Positions 34,355 to 42,914 of a DNA stretch of 63,579 bases are shown here, piece after piece. The notes under the pieces were generated by a model that ran no database searches, was not told where the DNA came from, and saw nothing but the letters and a program-made list of their open reading frames with translations. A program made the position numbers and the translations under genes. This DNA comes from a bacterium 210917-SL.2.15 (GTDB taxonomy: Bacteria > Bacillota > Clostridia > Oscillospirales > Oscillospiraceae). Numbering within the stretch: the stretch's first letter is position 1; the number at the start of each line of letters is the position of its first letter. The DNA lies in NCBI GenBank assembly GCA_020555605.1, contig JAJCJC010000013.1, positions 1 to 63,579 of the forward strand, read 5' to 3'.

Positions 34355-35542
34355 TTACTGCAAAAAGTCCCGCAGCACCGCGCCCATACGGGCAACACCC
34401 TCGTCGATCTCCTCAAGCGAAGGCACAGAAAAATTCATCCGCAGTCCCCGGTCGTTTTCGATGTTGTCGGCAAAAAAAGGCTTACCCGGCACTGCCGCCA
34501 CGCCGGCGGCAATGGTGCGCTGGTGCAATTCCATGCCGCTGCAGCCCCCGGGCAACGTGACCCACAGGAACAGACCGCCCTCTGGGCGTGTAACAGCCAC
34601 TTCAGCAGGGAAATTTCGGTCGATGGCCGAGAGCATGGCATCGCGCTTGATGCGATAATGGTCGCAGCACTGCCGGATATGCGCCTCCAGATCACAGCGA
34701 GTCAGGTATTCATACACCAACACCTGGGAGAGCATATTAGTGTGCACGTCCACGCACTGCTTTGCTACAACCATTTTTGCCATAAGCTCTTTGGGCGCAC
34801 ACAGATAGGCCACACGAATCCCGGGCGCGATGATCTTTGAAAAAGAGCCGGTGTAGATCACCCGGCCGCTTCGATCCAGCGTTTTGATGGCATCCACCGG
34901 CGTGCCGGAATAGCGCAGCCTGCCGTAGGGATCATCCTCCAGGATCACCACATCGTACTGCTCCGCCAGATCATACATCCGCCTGCGGCGCGCGGCGCTC
35001 AGCGTCACCCCCATGGGATTCTGGAAATTGGGAATGGTATAAATGAACTTCACGTTCTTTTCCTGCTGCAGGGCTTGCTCCAGCGCATCCATATCCATGC
35101 CCTCGCCGTCCATAGGCACGCCCACTAGGCGGGCACCATAGGTGCGGAACGTATTCAGGGCATTCAGGAAGGTGGGGGCTTCCACCAAAACAGTATCTCC
35201 GTCGTTCAGCAGGCACTTGGCCGTAAAATCCAGCGCCTGCTGGCCGCCGGAGATCACGATGGTATCATCCCCCTCCCGCTGGATGCCGCTGCGCTGCAGC
35301 TCGTCCGCAATCCACTGCCGCAGGGGTTGATAACCCTCAGTCACGCCATAGGACAAGAACGTGGCCGCCTGCGTGGCAAACACATCCTTTGCCAAGTCGG
35401 CCAGCTCCTGCGCGGGAAATTCCTCAGCAGAGGGGCTGCCCGCAGTAAAGGAGATCATCCCCTCCTTTTGAGCCGCTTTGAAGATCTCACGGATCAGCGA
35501 TGGGTTCATGTGCTCCATATGCTTAGAAATGGGAATGCTCAT
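34355..35542 (-). CDS. PLP-dependent aminotransferase (fold type I, LysN/MocR-like catalytic type)
   Basis: 395 aa. ISFTAGSPSAEEFP opens the domain, SGGQQALDFTAKCLLNDGD and PTFLNALNTFRTYGARLVGVPMD form the cofactor pocket, ILEDDPYGRLRYSG binds PLP, and YTGSFSKIIAPGIRVAYLCAP contains the Schiff-base lysine. RLNFS-type RMNFSVP near the end holds the substrate arginine. It belongs to the 2-aminoadipate/aromatic aminotransferase branch without an HTH domain. The physiological substrate is not clear; 2-aminoadipate, aromatic and branched-chain amino acids are options. Confidence 0.9.
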   Translation of the reverse strand: MSIPISKHMEHMNPSLIREIFKAAQKEGMISFTAGSPSAEEFPAQELADLAKDVFATQAATFLSYGVTEGYQPLRQWIADELQRSGIQREGDDTIVISGGQQALDFTAKCLLNDGDTVLVEAPTFLNALNTFRTYGARLVGVPMDGEGMDMDALEQALQQEKNVKFIYTIPNFQNPMGVTLSAARRRRMYDLAEQYDVVILEDDPYGRLRYSGTPVDAIKTLDRSGRVIYTGSFSKIIAPGIRVAYLCAPKELMAKMVVAKQCVDVHTNMLSQVLVYEYLTRCDLEAHIRQCCDHYRIKRDAMLSAIDRNFPAEVAVTRPEGGLFLWVTLPGGCSGMELHQRTIAAGVAAVPGKPFFADNIENDRGLRMNFSVPSLEEIDEGVARMGAVLRDFLQ

Positions 35543-35762
35543 ATCAGCTTCGCCTCTTCGTTTTTCAGCTTATATACGCATAATAGCGCATTGTACATAT
35601 TTTGATATTTTAACATAATCATGAAAAAAGTGCAATCCAACTTGACGCTTTCTGAAAATCTTTCTGTCCCTTCCGTCTTGAAACGCCCCGTCAGCACTTG
35701 TATCTGCGACAGGCGTTTTCGATTTCGCGTGCAGCGCCCCTATACCTTTGAAAAGTCAATCC

Positions 35763-35791
35763 TTGACAATCCCCCTGAAAAACGCCATAAT
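35763..35791 (+). promoter_or_regulatory. gltX promoter
   Basis: -35 TTGACA (35763-35768), 17-bp spacer, -10 CATAAT (35786-35791). The start codon is 45 bases downstream. Confidence 0.8.
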
Positions 35792-35835
35792 GCTAGGTAT
35801 AATTGAGTAAATTTCCACTTTGGAGGATTTCTGTT

Positions 35836-37326
35836 ATGGCACTTGATCTGCAATTTTTTGATGATATGGAAGCGCGCATTCCCAAGGGGCGGGTGCGCAC
35901 CCGTTTTGCCCCTTCTCCCACCGGCTACATGCACGTGGGCAATCTGCGCACAGCACTGTATACCTGGCTGATCGCCCGCAAAAACGGCGGCGATTTTATC
36001 CTGCGCATTGAGGACACGGACCAGGGCCGTCTGGTCGAGGGCGCCGTGGACGTGATTTACAAAACCATGGCCGAATGCGGCCTGACCCACAATGAAGGCC
36101 CCGATGTGGGCGGACCGGTGGGGCCCTATATCCAGAGCCAGCGCCGCGATCTGTACGGCAAGTACGCCGCTCTGCTGGTGGAAAAAGGCGCGGCTTATTA
36201 CTGCTTCTGCGAAAAAGCGGAAACGGAAGAGGACGCCGGCACCTTCGAGCACTCCGCCGATCCCTGCCGCTCTCTTTCCGCCGATGAAGTCGCTGCGCAT
36301 CTGGCCGCCGGCAAGCCCTATGTGATCCGCCAGAAGATTCCCGCCGGCCAAACCACATTCCACGACGCCATTTTCGGCGATATCACCGTGGAAAACGACA
36401 CACTGGACGATCAGGTGCTGCTCAAATCCGACGGGCTGCCCACCTACAATTTCGCCAACGTGGTGGACGACCATCTGATGGGCATCACCCATGTGGTGCG
36501 CGGCAGCGAATACCTGTCCTCCGCGCCCAAGTACAACCTGCTGTACGAAGCTTTCGGCTGGGATGTGCCCACCTACGTCCACTGCTCCCCTGTCATGCGT
36601 GATGCGCAGAATAAAATGTCCAAACGGCATGGCGATCCGTCTTATGAAGACCTCATCGCACAGGGGTATCTCACCGAGGCCGTGCTGAACTACGTGGCGC
36701 TGCTGGGCTGGAGTCCCCGGGGCGAACTGGCCGAGCAGGAGGTCTTCTCGCTGCAGGAGCTGATCCATGCTTTCGACATCTCCGGCATTTCCAAATCCCC
36801 CGCTATCTTCGACCTGGCCAAGCTGGATCATTTCAACGCCATCTATCTGCGCGCCATGGATCCGGAAAAGTTCCACGCAGTCGCGGCGCCCTATATCCGC
36901 AAAAGCGTCAAAAACCCCGCCATCGACACGGCGCTGATCGCGCCTTTGCTGCAGGCCCGGCTGGAAACCTTGACCGAGATTCCGGAAAAGGTGGACTTTT
37001 TCGAGGCCTTGCCAGATTACGACACTGCCCTGTACTCCAATAAAAAATCAAAAACCGATGAAGCCGGCTCCCTGGAACTGCTTAAAGCCTATCTTCCCGT
37101 GCTGGAAAAACTGGAGCAATGGGATCACGACGGCTTGTATAACTCCATGGTGGAATATGCCGCCGCCCACGAAATGAAAAATGCCAAGCTGATGTGGCCT
37201 GTGCGCATCGCGGCTGCTGGGAAGGCCGTCACACCCGGCGGCGCGGTGGAAATCTGCCATATCCTCGGAAAAGAAGAAACGCTGCGCCGGATCCGCGTGG
37301 GCATTGAAAAACTGGAAAACCGCTGA
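35836..37326 (+). CDS. gltX: glutamate--tRNA ligase
   Basis: 496 aa from ATG 35836 (TGGAGG upstream). RFAPSPTGYMHVGNLRTALY contains the HIGH-type site, ILRIEDTDQGR the Glu-AMP pocket and KMSKRHG the second signature. The C-terminal anticodon domain begins after residue 320 (AIFDLAKLDHFNAIYLR). Discrimination between GluRS and GlnRS needs alignment; the length and domain plan fit bacterial GluRS, which may be non-discriminating. SpoIIM-like gene follows after 3 bases. Confidence 0.95.
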   Translation: MALDLQFFDDMEARIPKGRVRTRFAPSPTGYMHVGNLRTALYTWLIARKNGGDFILRIEDTDQGRLVEGAVDVIYKTMAECGLTHNEGPDVGGPVGPYIQSQRRDLYGKYAALLVEKGAAYYCFCEKAETEEDAGTFEHSADPCRSLSADEVAAHLAAGKPYVIRQKIPAGQTTFHDAIFGDITVENDTLDDQVLLKSDGLPTYNFANVVDDHLMGITHVVRGSEYLSSAPKYNLLYEAFGWDVPTYVHCSPVMRDAQNKMSKRHGDPSYEDLIAQGYLTEAVLNYVALLGWSPRGELAEQEVFSLQELIHAFDISGISKSPAIFDLAKLDHFNAIYLRAMDPEKFHAVAAPYIRKSVKNPAIDTALIAPLLQARLETLTEIPEKVDFFEALPDYDTALYSNKKSKTDEAGSLELLKAYLPVLEKLEQWDHDGLYNSMVEYAAAHEMKNAKLMWPVRIAAAGKAVTPGGAVEICHILGKEETLRRIRVGIEKLENR

Positions 37327-37329
37327 ACA

Positions 37330-37953
37330 ATGCGCTATCTGAACGAACAATACCGGCAGGCGCTTGTATTCCTGCGCGGACCGCTGGCTGTTTATCTGAA
37401 AAACACCGCCATCGCCTTTTTGGTGATTGCGCTCGTTTTCTATGGAACATGTCTGTTCCTTCCCAATGTGCGTGATTCTTTGTTGTCCTATATCCAGAAC
37501 GTGGTCAACAATGCAAAGATCACAACAGAGGCCGGCGGCTTTTCCGCCCTGCGCATCCTGGAAAACAATCTGCGTGCTGCCGCTTTCAGCGTGCTTTACG
37601 GGATCATTCCCTTTCTTTTTATCCCCGCCCTTCCAATCGGGCTGAACGCTGCTGTGCTGGGCGCTATGGCCGCATCTTACCAGATAAAGGGGCTGTCTCT
37701 GCTGCTGTATGCCGCAGCGTTGCTCCCCCACGGGATTTTTGAGTTTCCCGCTCTGTTCATCGCCTTTGCCTCGGGCCTGTATCTGTGCCACAACGTCACT
37801 GCCCACGTTCTCGGAAAAGAGGGTACTGCGCCTTTTTTGCCGGCTGTCCGTTCCCTGCTGCAGGTGTTTTTGCTGATCGTCATTCCCATGCTGATCGTAG
37901 CCTCTGTTGTGGAGGCTTATATTACGCCGCTGTGCGTGTCTCTTTTCCTGTGA
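37330..37953 (+). CDS. spoIIM: stage II sporulation protein M family membrane protein
   Basis: 207 aa of the SpoIIM/DUF95 family. Five or so transmembrane helices; the motifs RILENNLRAAAFSVLYGIIP, LGAMAASYQIKG and LLPHGIFEFPALFIAFASGL are typical. SpoIIM forms the engulfment complex with SpoIID and SpoIIP, but related proteins act outside sporulation. The gene follows gltX by 3 bases and ends at a strong terminator. Confidence 0.85.
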   Translation: MRYLNEQYRQALVFLRGPLAVYLKNTAIAFLVIALVFYGTCLFLPNVRDSLLSYIQNVVNNAKITTEAGGFSALRILENNLRAAAFSVLYGIIPFLFIPALPIGLNAAVLGAMAASYQIKGLSLLLYAAALLPHGIFEFPALFIAFASGLYLCHNVTAHVLGKEGTAPFLPAVRSLLQVFLLIVIPMLIVASVVEAYITPLCVSLFL

Positions 37954-37967
37954 AAACCAAAAGATAA

Positions 37968-38010
37968 GGCCGGAACGATGGAATACCGCCGTCGTTCCGG
38001 TCCTCTTTTT
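37968..38010 (+). terminator. terminator after spoIIM
   Basis: Stem 37968-37978 with 37992-38003 (GGCCGGAACGA and its near complement), followed by six T at 38005-38010. Confidence 0.85.
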
Positions 38011-38033
38011 TCGTTCGCCTGTGCACCGGCGCG

Positions 38034-38603
38034 TCAATTTTTATAAGTTCGAATGACACTCTGCGCGATCTCCGTCTTGGTGCAGCGCATATTCATCGCC
38101 TGATGCTCAATATAGTAATGCGCGCTTTCCTCGCTCATTTTCAGGCATTCCATCAGCACCAGCTTGGCGCGGTCCACCAGGCGGATCTCCTCAATTTTGC
38201 TCTGCAGGCGCTCATTTTCCCGCTTGAGCAGCCGCAAGCGGTGCTCCATGGCATCCATCATCCGTACCGTATATTGAAACATGCTGCGGCTGAGCGGCTT
38301 TTCCAGAACAAATACACCGGATGGCTGCACCTTCGCGTCAATCTGCGCCGCGTAATCCGCCTTGACCAGCAGCACCACACCGGCCAGCGTGGTTCCCGCG
38401 ATGTGGCAGGCCAGATCGCTGCCAAATTCGTCGCGCAACGGTGTGTTGATCACCGCCAGATCATAACTTTGCCCAGCCAGGCGGCGGCGCGCCTCGCCGC
38501 TGTTCATGGCAAACTGCACATCGATAAGATGCAGATCCTTCAGCAATCCAAAGAGCGCTTTGATGCCGGCATCCGTACCGGATACAATCAAAGCAGTTTC
38601 CAT
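38034..38603 (-). CDS. ANTAR-domain antiterminator (response-regulator-like)
   Basis: 189 aa. The N-terminal receiver-like domain (TALIVSGTDAGIKALFGLLK ...) lacks a clear phosphoacceptor Asp triad: the expected Asp region reads AVINTPLRDEFG. A coiled coil (RLLKRENERLQSKIEE) leads to the ANTAR domain (VDRAKLVLMECLKMSEESAHYYIEHQAMN), which binds paired RNA hairpins to block termination. It is directly downstream of the GlnA-like gene, the usual clostridial nitrogen arrangement. Likely targets are the leader terminators of glnN and possibly the amt unit. Confidence 0.9.
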   Translation of the reverse strand: METALIVSGTDAGIKALFGLLKDLHLIDVQFAMNSGEARRRLAGQSYDLAVINTPLRDEFGSDLACHIAGTTLAGVVLLVKADYAAQIDAKVQPSGVFVLEKPLSRSMFQYTVRMMDAMEHRLRLLKRENERLQSKIEEIRLVDRAKLVLMECLKMSEESAHYYIEHQAMNMRCTKTEIAQSVIRTYKN

Positions 38604-38654
38604 ACTGTCAACGCCTTTCTTCCCGATTCTCTCCCTGCTTCACCGTTCCGCACT

Positions 38655-39920
38655 CTATAAAATCTCGAAATAAGTCTGCAGATCAAATTCCGTCTTCTTT
38701 TTCGCCCTGGTGTAATCATTGACTGCGTCCTGCTTATTGCTGAGATAGCTTCCGAGGACATCCTGTGGAATAAACGCTTTGCACAGACTGCCCCGATTGG
38801 CCGCCGTAACCGCCTGGCGCAGCGTAGCGGGCAGCTTACCGCTGACGGTCTCCATCCGCGGCAGCGCCAGCTCCTTGCGAATCCCCTCCAGTCCCGCGCG
38901 GATCAAAAGCGCATAGGCAAGATGCGGATTGATGGCCGGGTCCGCCGCAGTCAGCTCCATGCGGCCCTTGATACCGGCAATGGCCGGGATGCACACGCTG
39001 AACCGGTCGCTCAGATTCGACCATCCCGGCTCCCGTCGGCTGTCGGCGCTGTAGGAATTGGTAGTGGGCTTCAAAAACGCCGTCAGCTCCGGCAGGCAGT
39101 TCAGAATACCCGCCACAAAGCTGCAGGCTTCCGGCTCGAGCATTTTCTCTTCAAAGAGGTTTTTCCCGTCCTTGTACACTTCAAACATCAACCCTAAGGC
39201 GCTGCTTTTTTCCGTTTCCAAAGGCTTCGGCATAAAGGACGCGTACAGTCCGCTGACTGAAGCAGCCTGTTTGACCACGGACTTAAAAGTCATGAAATTG
39301 TCCGCGGCCGAAAGCGCGTCGCTGCTGCGGAACACCACCTCGTTCTGCCCCGGCCCCACAGCGTGGTGGGAACTTTCGGGAATGATTCCCATTTCGTAAA
39401 GCGTCAGACAAATGTCGCGGCGCACGTTTTCTCCCCGGTCCGAGGGCGCAATGTCGAAAAACGTCCCCCGGTCCTGAGGCACATGCGTAGGGCAGCCGTT
39501 TTCATCCGTGTTAAAAAGATAAAATTCACAGGCGGAGCCGATGCGGACAGAATACCCCAATTTGGCGGCATCCAACACAGTGCGCTGAAGCATGGCCCTG
39601 GTATCGCCGCCGTAAGGCGTTCCGTCGGCATTCATCAGATCACAAAACATGCGGATCACCCGCCCCGAGGACGGGCGCCAGGGCAGCACCGACAGTGTGC
39701 GTGCATCCGGCCGCAGCAAAAGCTTCGTGCCGGCGCTCAGGCGAAAGCCCGGCAGCTCCCATGCGTTAAACGGAATGCCGCTTTGAAACGCCCGCTCCAA
39801 TTCGCCCGGCTGCAGGGATATATTCTTCTGCACCCCCACATTGTCACAGAACGCCAGACGGATGAATTTGACGTCGTTTTCCTTGACAAAATTCACTACA
39901 TCTTTGCAGGAATCGTTCAT
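38655..39920 (-). CDS. glutamine synthetase homologue with degenerate active site
   Basis: 421 aa with the GSI fold (beta-grasp, then catalytic barrel). But key residues are changed: GSACEFYLF for GPEPEFFLF (first metal Glu lost), SHHAVGPGQNEVVF for HHEVAPGQHEI, EKSSALGLMFEVYKDG for the GSGMH segment, NSYSADSRREPG for NSYKRLVPG and GRMELTAADPAINP in place of the E-x-R site. Overall fold motifs such as ASFMPKPL and NPHLAYALLIRAGLEGI are kept. It is probably not a catalyst. It is next to the ANTAR gene (51-base gap); a role as glutamine or ammonium sensor for the antiterminator is inference. Confidence 0.82.
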   Translation of the reverse strand: MNDSCKDVVNFVKENDVKFIRLAFCDNVGVQKNISLQPGELERAFQSGIPFNAWELPGFRLSAGTKLLLRPDARTLSVLPWRPSSGRVIRMFCDLMNADGTPYGGDTRAMLQRTVLDAAKLGYSVRIGSACEFYLFNTDENGCPTHVPQDRGTFFDIAPSDRGENVRRDICLTLYEMGIIPESSHHAVGPGQNEVVFRSSDALSAADNFMTFKSVVKQAASVSGLYASFMPKPLETEKSSALGLMFEVYKDGKNLFEEKMLEPEACSFVAGILNCLPELTAFLKPTTNSYSADSRREPGWSNLSDRFSVCIPAIAGIKGRMELTAADPAINPHLAYALLIRAGLEGIRKELALPRMETVSGKLPATLRQAVTAANRGSLCKAFIPQDVLGSYLSNKQDAVNDYTRAKKKTEFDLQTYFEIL

Positions 39921-39949
39921 GTTCTCTCCTCACTTATCTCGCTTATCAG

Positions 39950-40036
39950 ATGCGGCCCAGGAAGTACCACTCCCTGGGCCGCATGGTTTTGCATACTTCT
40001 ATACTTTATCATACCTGAATCAATTGGAGGTGTAAA
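39950..40036 (-). promoter_or_regulatory. promoter and leader hairpin of the glnA-like/ANTAR operon
   Basis: Minus strand -35 TTTACA (40031-40036), 17-bp spacer, -10 TATGAT (40008-40013). About 40 bases into the message is a 12-bp perfect hairpin (ATGCGGCCCAGG, 39950-39961 with 39973-39984). It has no U-run, so it is a possible regulator site and not a plain terminator. Confidence 0.65.
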
Positions 40037-40079
40037 GAGATTTATACGGATTATTTGTATTCGGCGCAAGCATATAAAA

Positions 40080-40458
40080 GGGATCAACATCCTGTTTTAT
40101 CAAAAATGTGGTCAAAGCTCCTAACACCTTCATTGGAGATTACACCTACTATGACGACAGACAAGGCCCCGCCGCTTTCGAGCAGAACAACGTGTTGTTC
40201 AACTATCCGGAATTCGGGGACCGCCTGATCATTGGAAAATTCTGCGCCATCGCCGGAGGCAATCCCGCCGCCGTGCGCCGACAGCGGTTTGACAAAGCGC
40301 TGTCCGCGCTGCTGCTGGAACTGAACTGGTGGGATCTTCCTCCCGAAGCGCTGACCCAGGCACTGCCCATGCTGTGCAATCCGGATCTGAAAGCTTTTGC
40401 CCGCTGGGCACGGGACCTGCTGAACCGCCGGAACGCGCAACCGGACAGCAACCGATAA
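40080..40458 (+). pseudogene. Vat/CatB-like xenobiotic acetyltransferase with internal deletion
   Basis: The left part (VVKAPNTFIGDYTYYDDRQG, NNVLFNYPEFGDRLIIGKFC) is the N-terminal half of a left-handed beta-helix acetyltransferase of the streptogramin/chloramphenicol type. At about 40250 it passes directly into the C-terminal signature GGNPAAVRRQRFDKALSALLLELNWWDLP. The central hexapeptide repeats with the catalytic His, about 80-100 residues, are missing. No clear start precedes it. It is not expected to give resistance. Confidence 0.85.
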
Positions 40459-40486
40459 AATTTTTTCAAAAACTGCACAAAACCTA

Positions 40487-40573
40487 TTGACTTTTTTTGG
40501 CAGAATGCTATACTACATCCATCAGCAATGGCGCTGTGGGAATCATTTCTTCCCACAGCGCCTTTTCTTTTTT
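40487..40573 (+). promoter_or_regulatory. glnN promoter and leader terminator (candidate ANTAR target)
   Basis: -35 TTGACT (40487-40492), 16-bp spacer, -10 TATACT (40509-40514). Then a 13-bp perfect stem GGCGCTGTGGGAA (40530-40542 with 40550-40562) runs into TTTTCTTTTTT, a complete terminator before the glnN start at 40620. A small CCAT/ATGG hairpin (40519-40531) overlaps the base of the terminator. The layout fits antitermination. Confidence 0.78.
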
Positions 40574-40619
40574 GTTTGAAACAAGGAAGTTTCTCAATTC
40601 GTTAAAGGAGGAATTTTTG

Positions 40620-42716
40620 ATGTCAGAAGCATCCAGCCACGTTCCCACCATATTCGGCAGCATGGTATTCAATGAGAAGGTTATGAAGGAGCGGCTTCCC
40701 AAGGACACGTACAAAGCATTGAAAAAGTGCAAGGACGAAGGGATTCCTTTGGATATGTCCGTGGCTACCGTCGTGGCCAACGCCATGAAAGACTGGGCGC
40801 TGGAAAAAGGCGCCACCCACTACACTCACTGGTTCCAGCCCATGACCGGGGTGACCGCCGAAAAACACGACAGCTTTATCTCTCCCACTGACGGCGGCGG
40901 CGCCATTATGGAATTTTCGGGCAAGGAGCTGGTGCGCGGTGAGCCAGATGCCTCCTCTTTCCCCTCCGGCGGTCTGCGCGCTACCTTTGAGGCCCGCGGA
41001 TACACTGCTTGGGACCCCACCACATATGCCTTTATTAAAGATGGGAGCTTGTATATTCCCACAGTGTTCTTCTCCTATGGCGGCGAAGCGTTGGACAAAA
41101 AGACCCCGCTGCTGCGCTCCATGGATGAACTGAGCAAGCAGGCCCTGCGCGTGCTCCGCCTGTTCGGCGACACCACCACCAAAAAAGTCATCGCCACCGT
41201 CGGCCCGGAACAGGAATATTTCCTGATCGATAAAAAAATGTACGACCAGCGCGAAGACCTGATTATGACCGGTCGCACCCTGTTCGGCGCAAAGCCCCCA
41301 AAGGGACAGGAAATGGACGACCACTATTTCGGCACCCTGAAGCCCCGCGTTTCCGCTTACATGAAGGATCTGGACGAGGAATTGTGGAAGCTGGGCATTC
41401 TGGCCAAGACCAAACACAACGAGGTCGCCCCCGCCCAGCACGAGCTGGCCCCCATTTTCGGCGACGCCAACACCGCCGCCGATCACAACCAGCTGACTAT
41501 GGAGATCATGAAAAAGGTAGCTGCAAAGCACGGTCTGGTGTGCCTGCTGCATGAAAAGCCCTTCGCCGGTGTCAATGGCTCCGGCAAGCACGATAACTGG
41601 GCCATTTCCACCGACACCGGCAAAAATCTGCTGGATCCCGGCAAAACCCCCCGAGACAACGCCCAGTTCCTGCTGTTCCTGGTAGCCATCATCAAGGGTG
41701 TGGACGACTATCAGGAAATGCTGCGCTGCACGGTAGCTTCCGCCGGCAACGACCATCGTTTGGGCGCCAATGAGGCGCCGCCCGCCGTGGTGTCCGTGTT
41801 CCTCGGCTCGGAGCTGAACGCGGTACTCGAATCCATTGAAAAAGGCACCGTGTACAAGGGCCAGCGGGAAAGCTCCCTGGAAGTGGGCGTGGACGCTCTG
41901 CCCCATATCCCGCAGGACACCACCGACCGCAACCGCACGTCCCCCTTCGCCTTCACCGGCAACAAGTTTGAGTTCCGCATGCTCGGTTCCGAGCAATCCA
42001 TCTCCGGCCCCAACATTGCGCTCAACACCATTGTGGCTGAAGAGTTGTGCCAATTTGCCGACAAGCTGGAAAAATCCAAAAACTTTAACAAGGACCTGCA
42101 GGCTTTGCTGCAGCAGACGCTGAAGGAGCACAAACGCATCATTTTCAACGGCAACGGCTATGACGATTCCTGGATTGGCGAGGCGGAAGCCCGGGGGCTG
42201 GCCAACTTGAAAAATACACCGGAGGCCATGCGCGCCTATATCTCCCAAAAGAACATCAAGCTTTTCACCAAACACAACATTTATACCGAAACCGAGATGA
42301 AGGCCCGCTACGAGATCCACCTGGAAAGCTACAGCAAGATTATCAACATCGAGGCGCAGACCGCAGTGGACATGGTCAAGCGCGATATCCTGCCCGCGGT
42401 TTCCGCTTATACGGACGCCCTCAGTTCTTCGATCCTGGGCAAAAGAGCCGTCAGCAAGGACATTCCATGCACGGCGGATACGGAACTTCTGAAAAAGCTC
42501 TCCTCCCTGAGCGACGGGCTGTACGGCAAATGCGCCGATTTGGAAAAAGCCCTCGTCAAGGTGCCGGAAGACGCGCAGAAAGCCGCGCTGTATTACCATG
42601 ACAAGGTGTTTGCCCTGATGCAGGAGATGCGTGCTATCGCCGATGAAATGGAAACCATGACCGCATCGGAATACTGGCCCTACCCCACCTACGGCGAAAT
42701 GCTGTTCAATATCTGA
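40620..42716 (+). CDS. glnN: glutamine synthetase type III
   Basis: 698 aa, typical GSIII length. ATG 40620 follows [36 protein letters not shown] is the GSIII N terminus; [42 protein letters not shown] and [15 protein letters not shown] are the catalytic segments, all intact. It is therefore the working ammonium-assimilating enzyme here, in contrast to the degenerate GlnA-like gene. Expression probably depends on antitermination at the leader terminator. Confidence 0.96.
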   Translation: MSEASSHVPTIFGSMVFNEKVMKERLPKDTYKALKKCKDEGIPLDMSVATVVANAMKDWALEKGATHYTHWFQPMTGVTAEKHDSFISPTDGGGAIMEFSGKELVRGEPDASSFPSGGLRATFEARGYTAWDPTTYAFIKDGSLYIPTVFFSYGGEALDKKTPLLRSMDELSKQALRVLRLFGDTTTKKVIATVGPEQEYFLIDKKMYDQREDLIMTGRTLFGAKPPKGQEMDDHYFGTLKPRVSAYMKDLDEELWKLGILAKTKHNEVAPAQHELAPIFGDANTAADHNQLTMEIMKKVAAKHGLVCLLHEKPFAGVNGSGKHDNWAISTDTGKNLLDPGKTPRDNAQFLLFLVAIIKGVDDYQEMLRCTVASAGNDHRLGANEAPPAVVSVFLGSELNAVLESIEKGTVYKGQRESSLEVGVDALPHIPQDTTDRNRTSPFAFTGNKFEFRMLGSEQSISGPNIALNTIVAEELCQFADKLEKSKNFNKDLQALLQQTLKEHKRIIFNGNGYDDSWIGEAEARGLANLKNTPEAMRAYISQKNIKLFTKHNIYTETEMKARYEIHLESYSKIINIEAQTAVDMVKRDILPAVSAYTDALSSSILGKRAVSKDIPCTADTELLKKLSSLSDGLYGKCADLEKALVKVPEDAQKAALYYHDKVFALMQEMRAIADEMETMTASEYWPYPTYGEMLFNI

Positions 42717-42778
42717 TTGTTCTATCCCCTCGCTTCTTTTTGAATATACCCGGTCCGCACTGCGGATCACTTCGCACA

Positions 42779-42835
42779 ATGGCGTGTGCTTCTTTCCTCG
42801 AAAGGAACAGAGTACACGCCATTTCCCTTTTCTTT
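42779..42835 (+). terminator. terminator between glnN and amt
   Basis: Outer stem ATGGCGTGT (42779-42787 with 42814-42822) with an inner TTCCT/AGGAA stem, followed by TTTCCCTTTTCTTTTT. It may end glnN or act as a second antiterminator-controlled leader for amt. Confidence 0.7.
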
Positions 42836-42914
42836 TTGATGTAATCAGGCAATGGGGAATCCGTCTGTTTACAAAATACAAAATGTCCCATGTAACTTTA
42901 GGAGGCATGATTTT

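Noticed and set aside
38040..38060. GTTCGAAT resembling a tRNA T-loop
   Set aside because: It is inside the 3' end of the ANTAR gene and no acceptor stem or other arms can be formed around it.
40623..42908. 761-aa open frame on the minus strand
   Set aside because: Antisense shadow of glnN, which has complete catalytic motifs on the plus strand.
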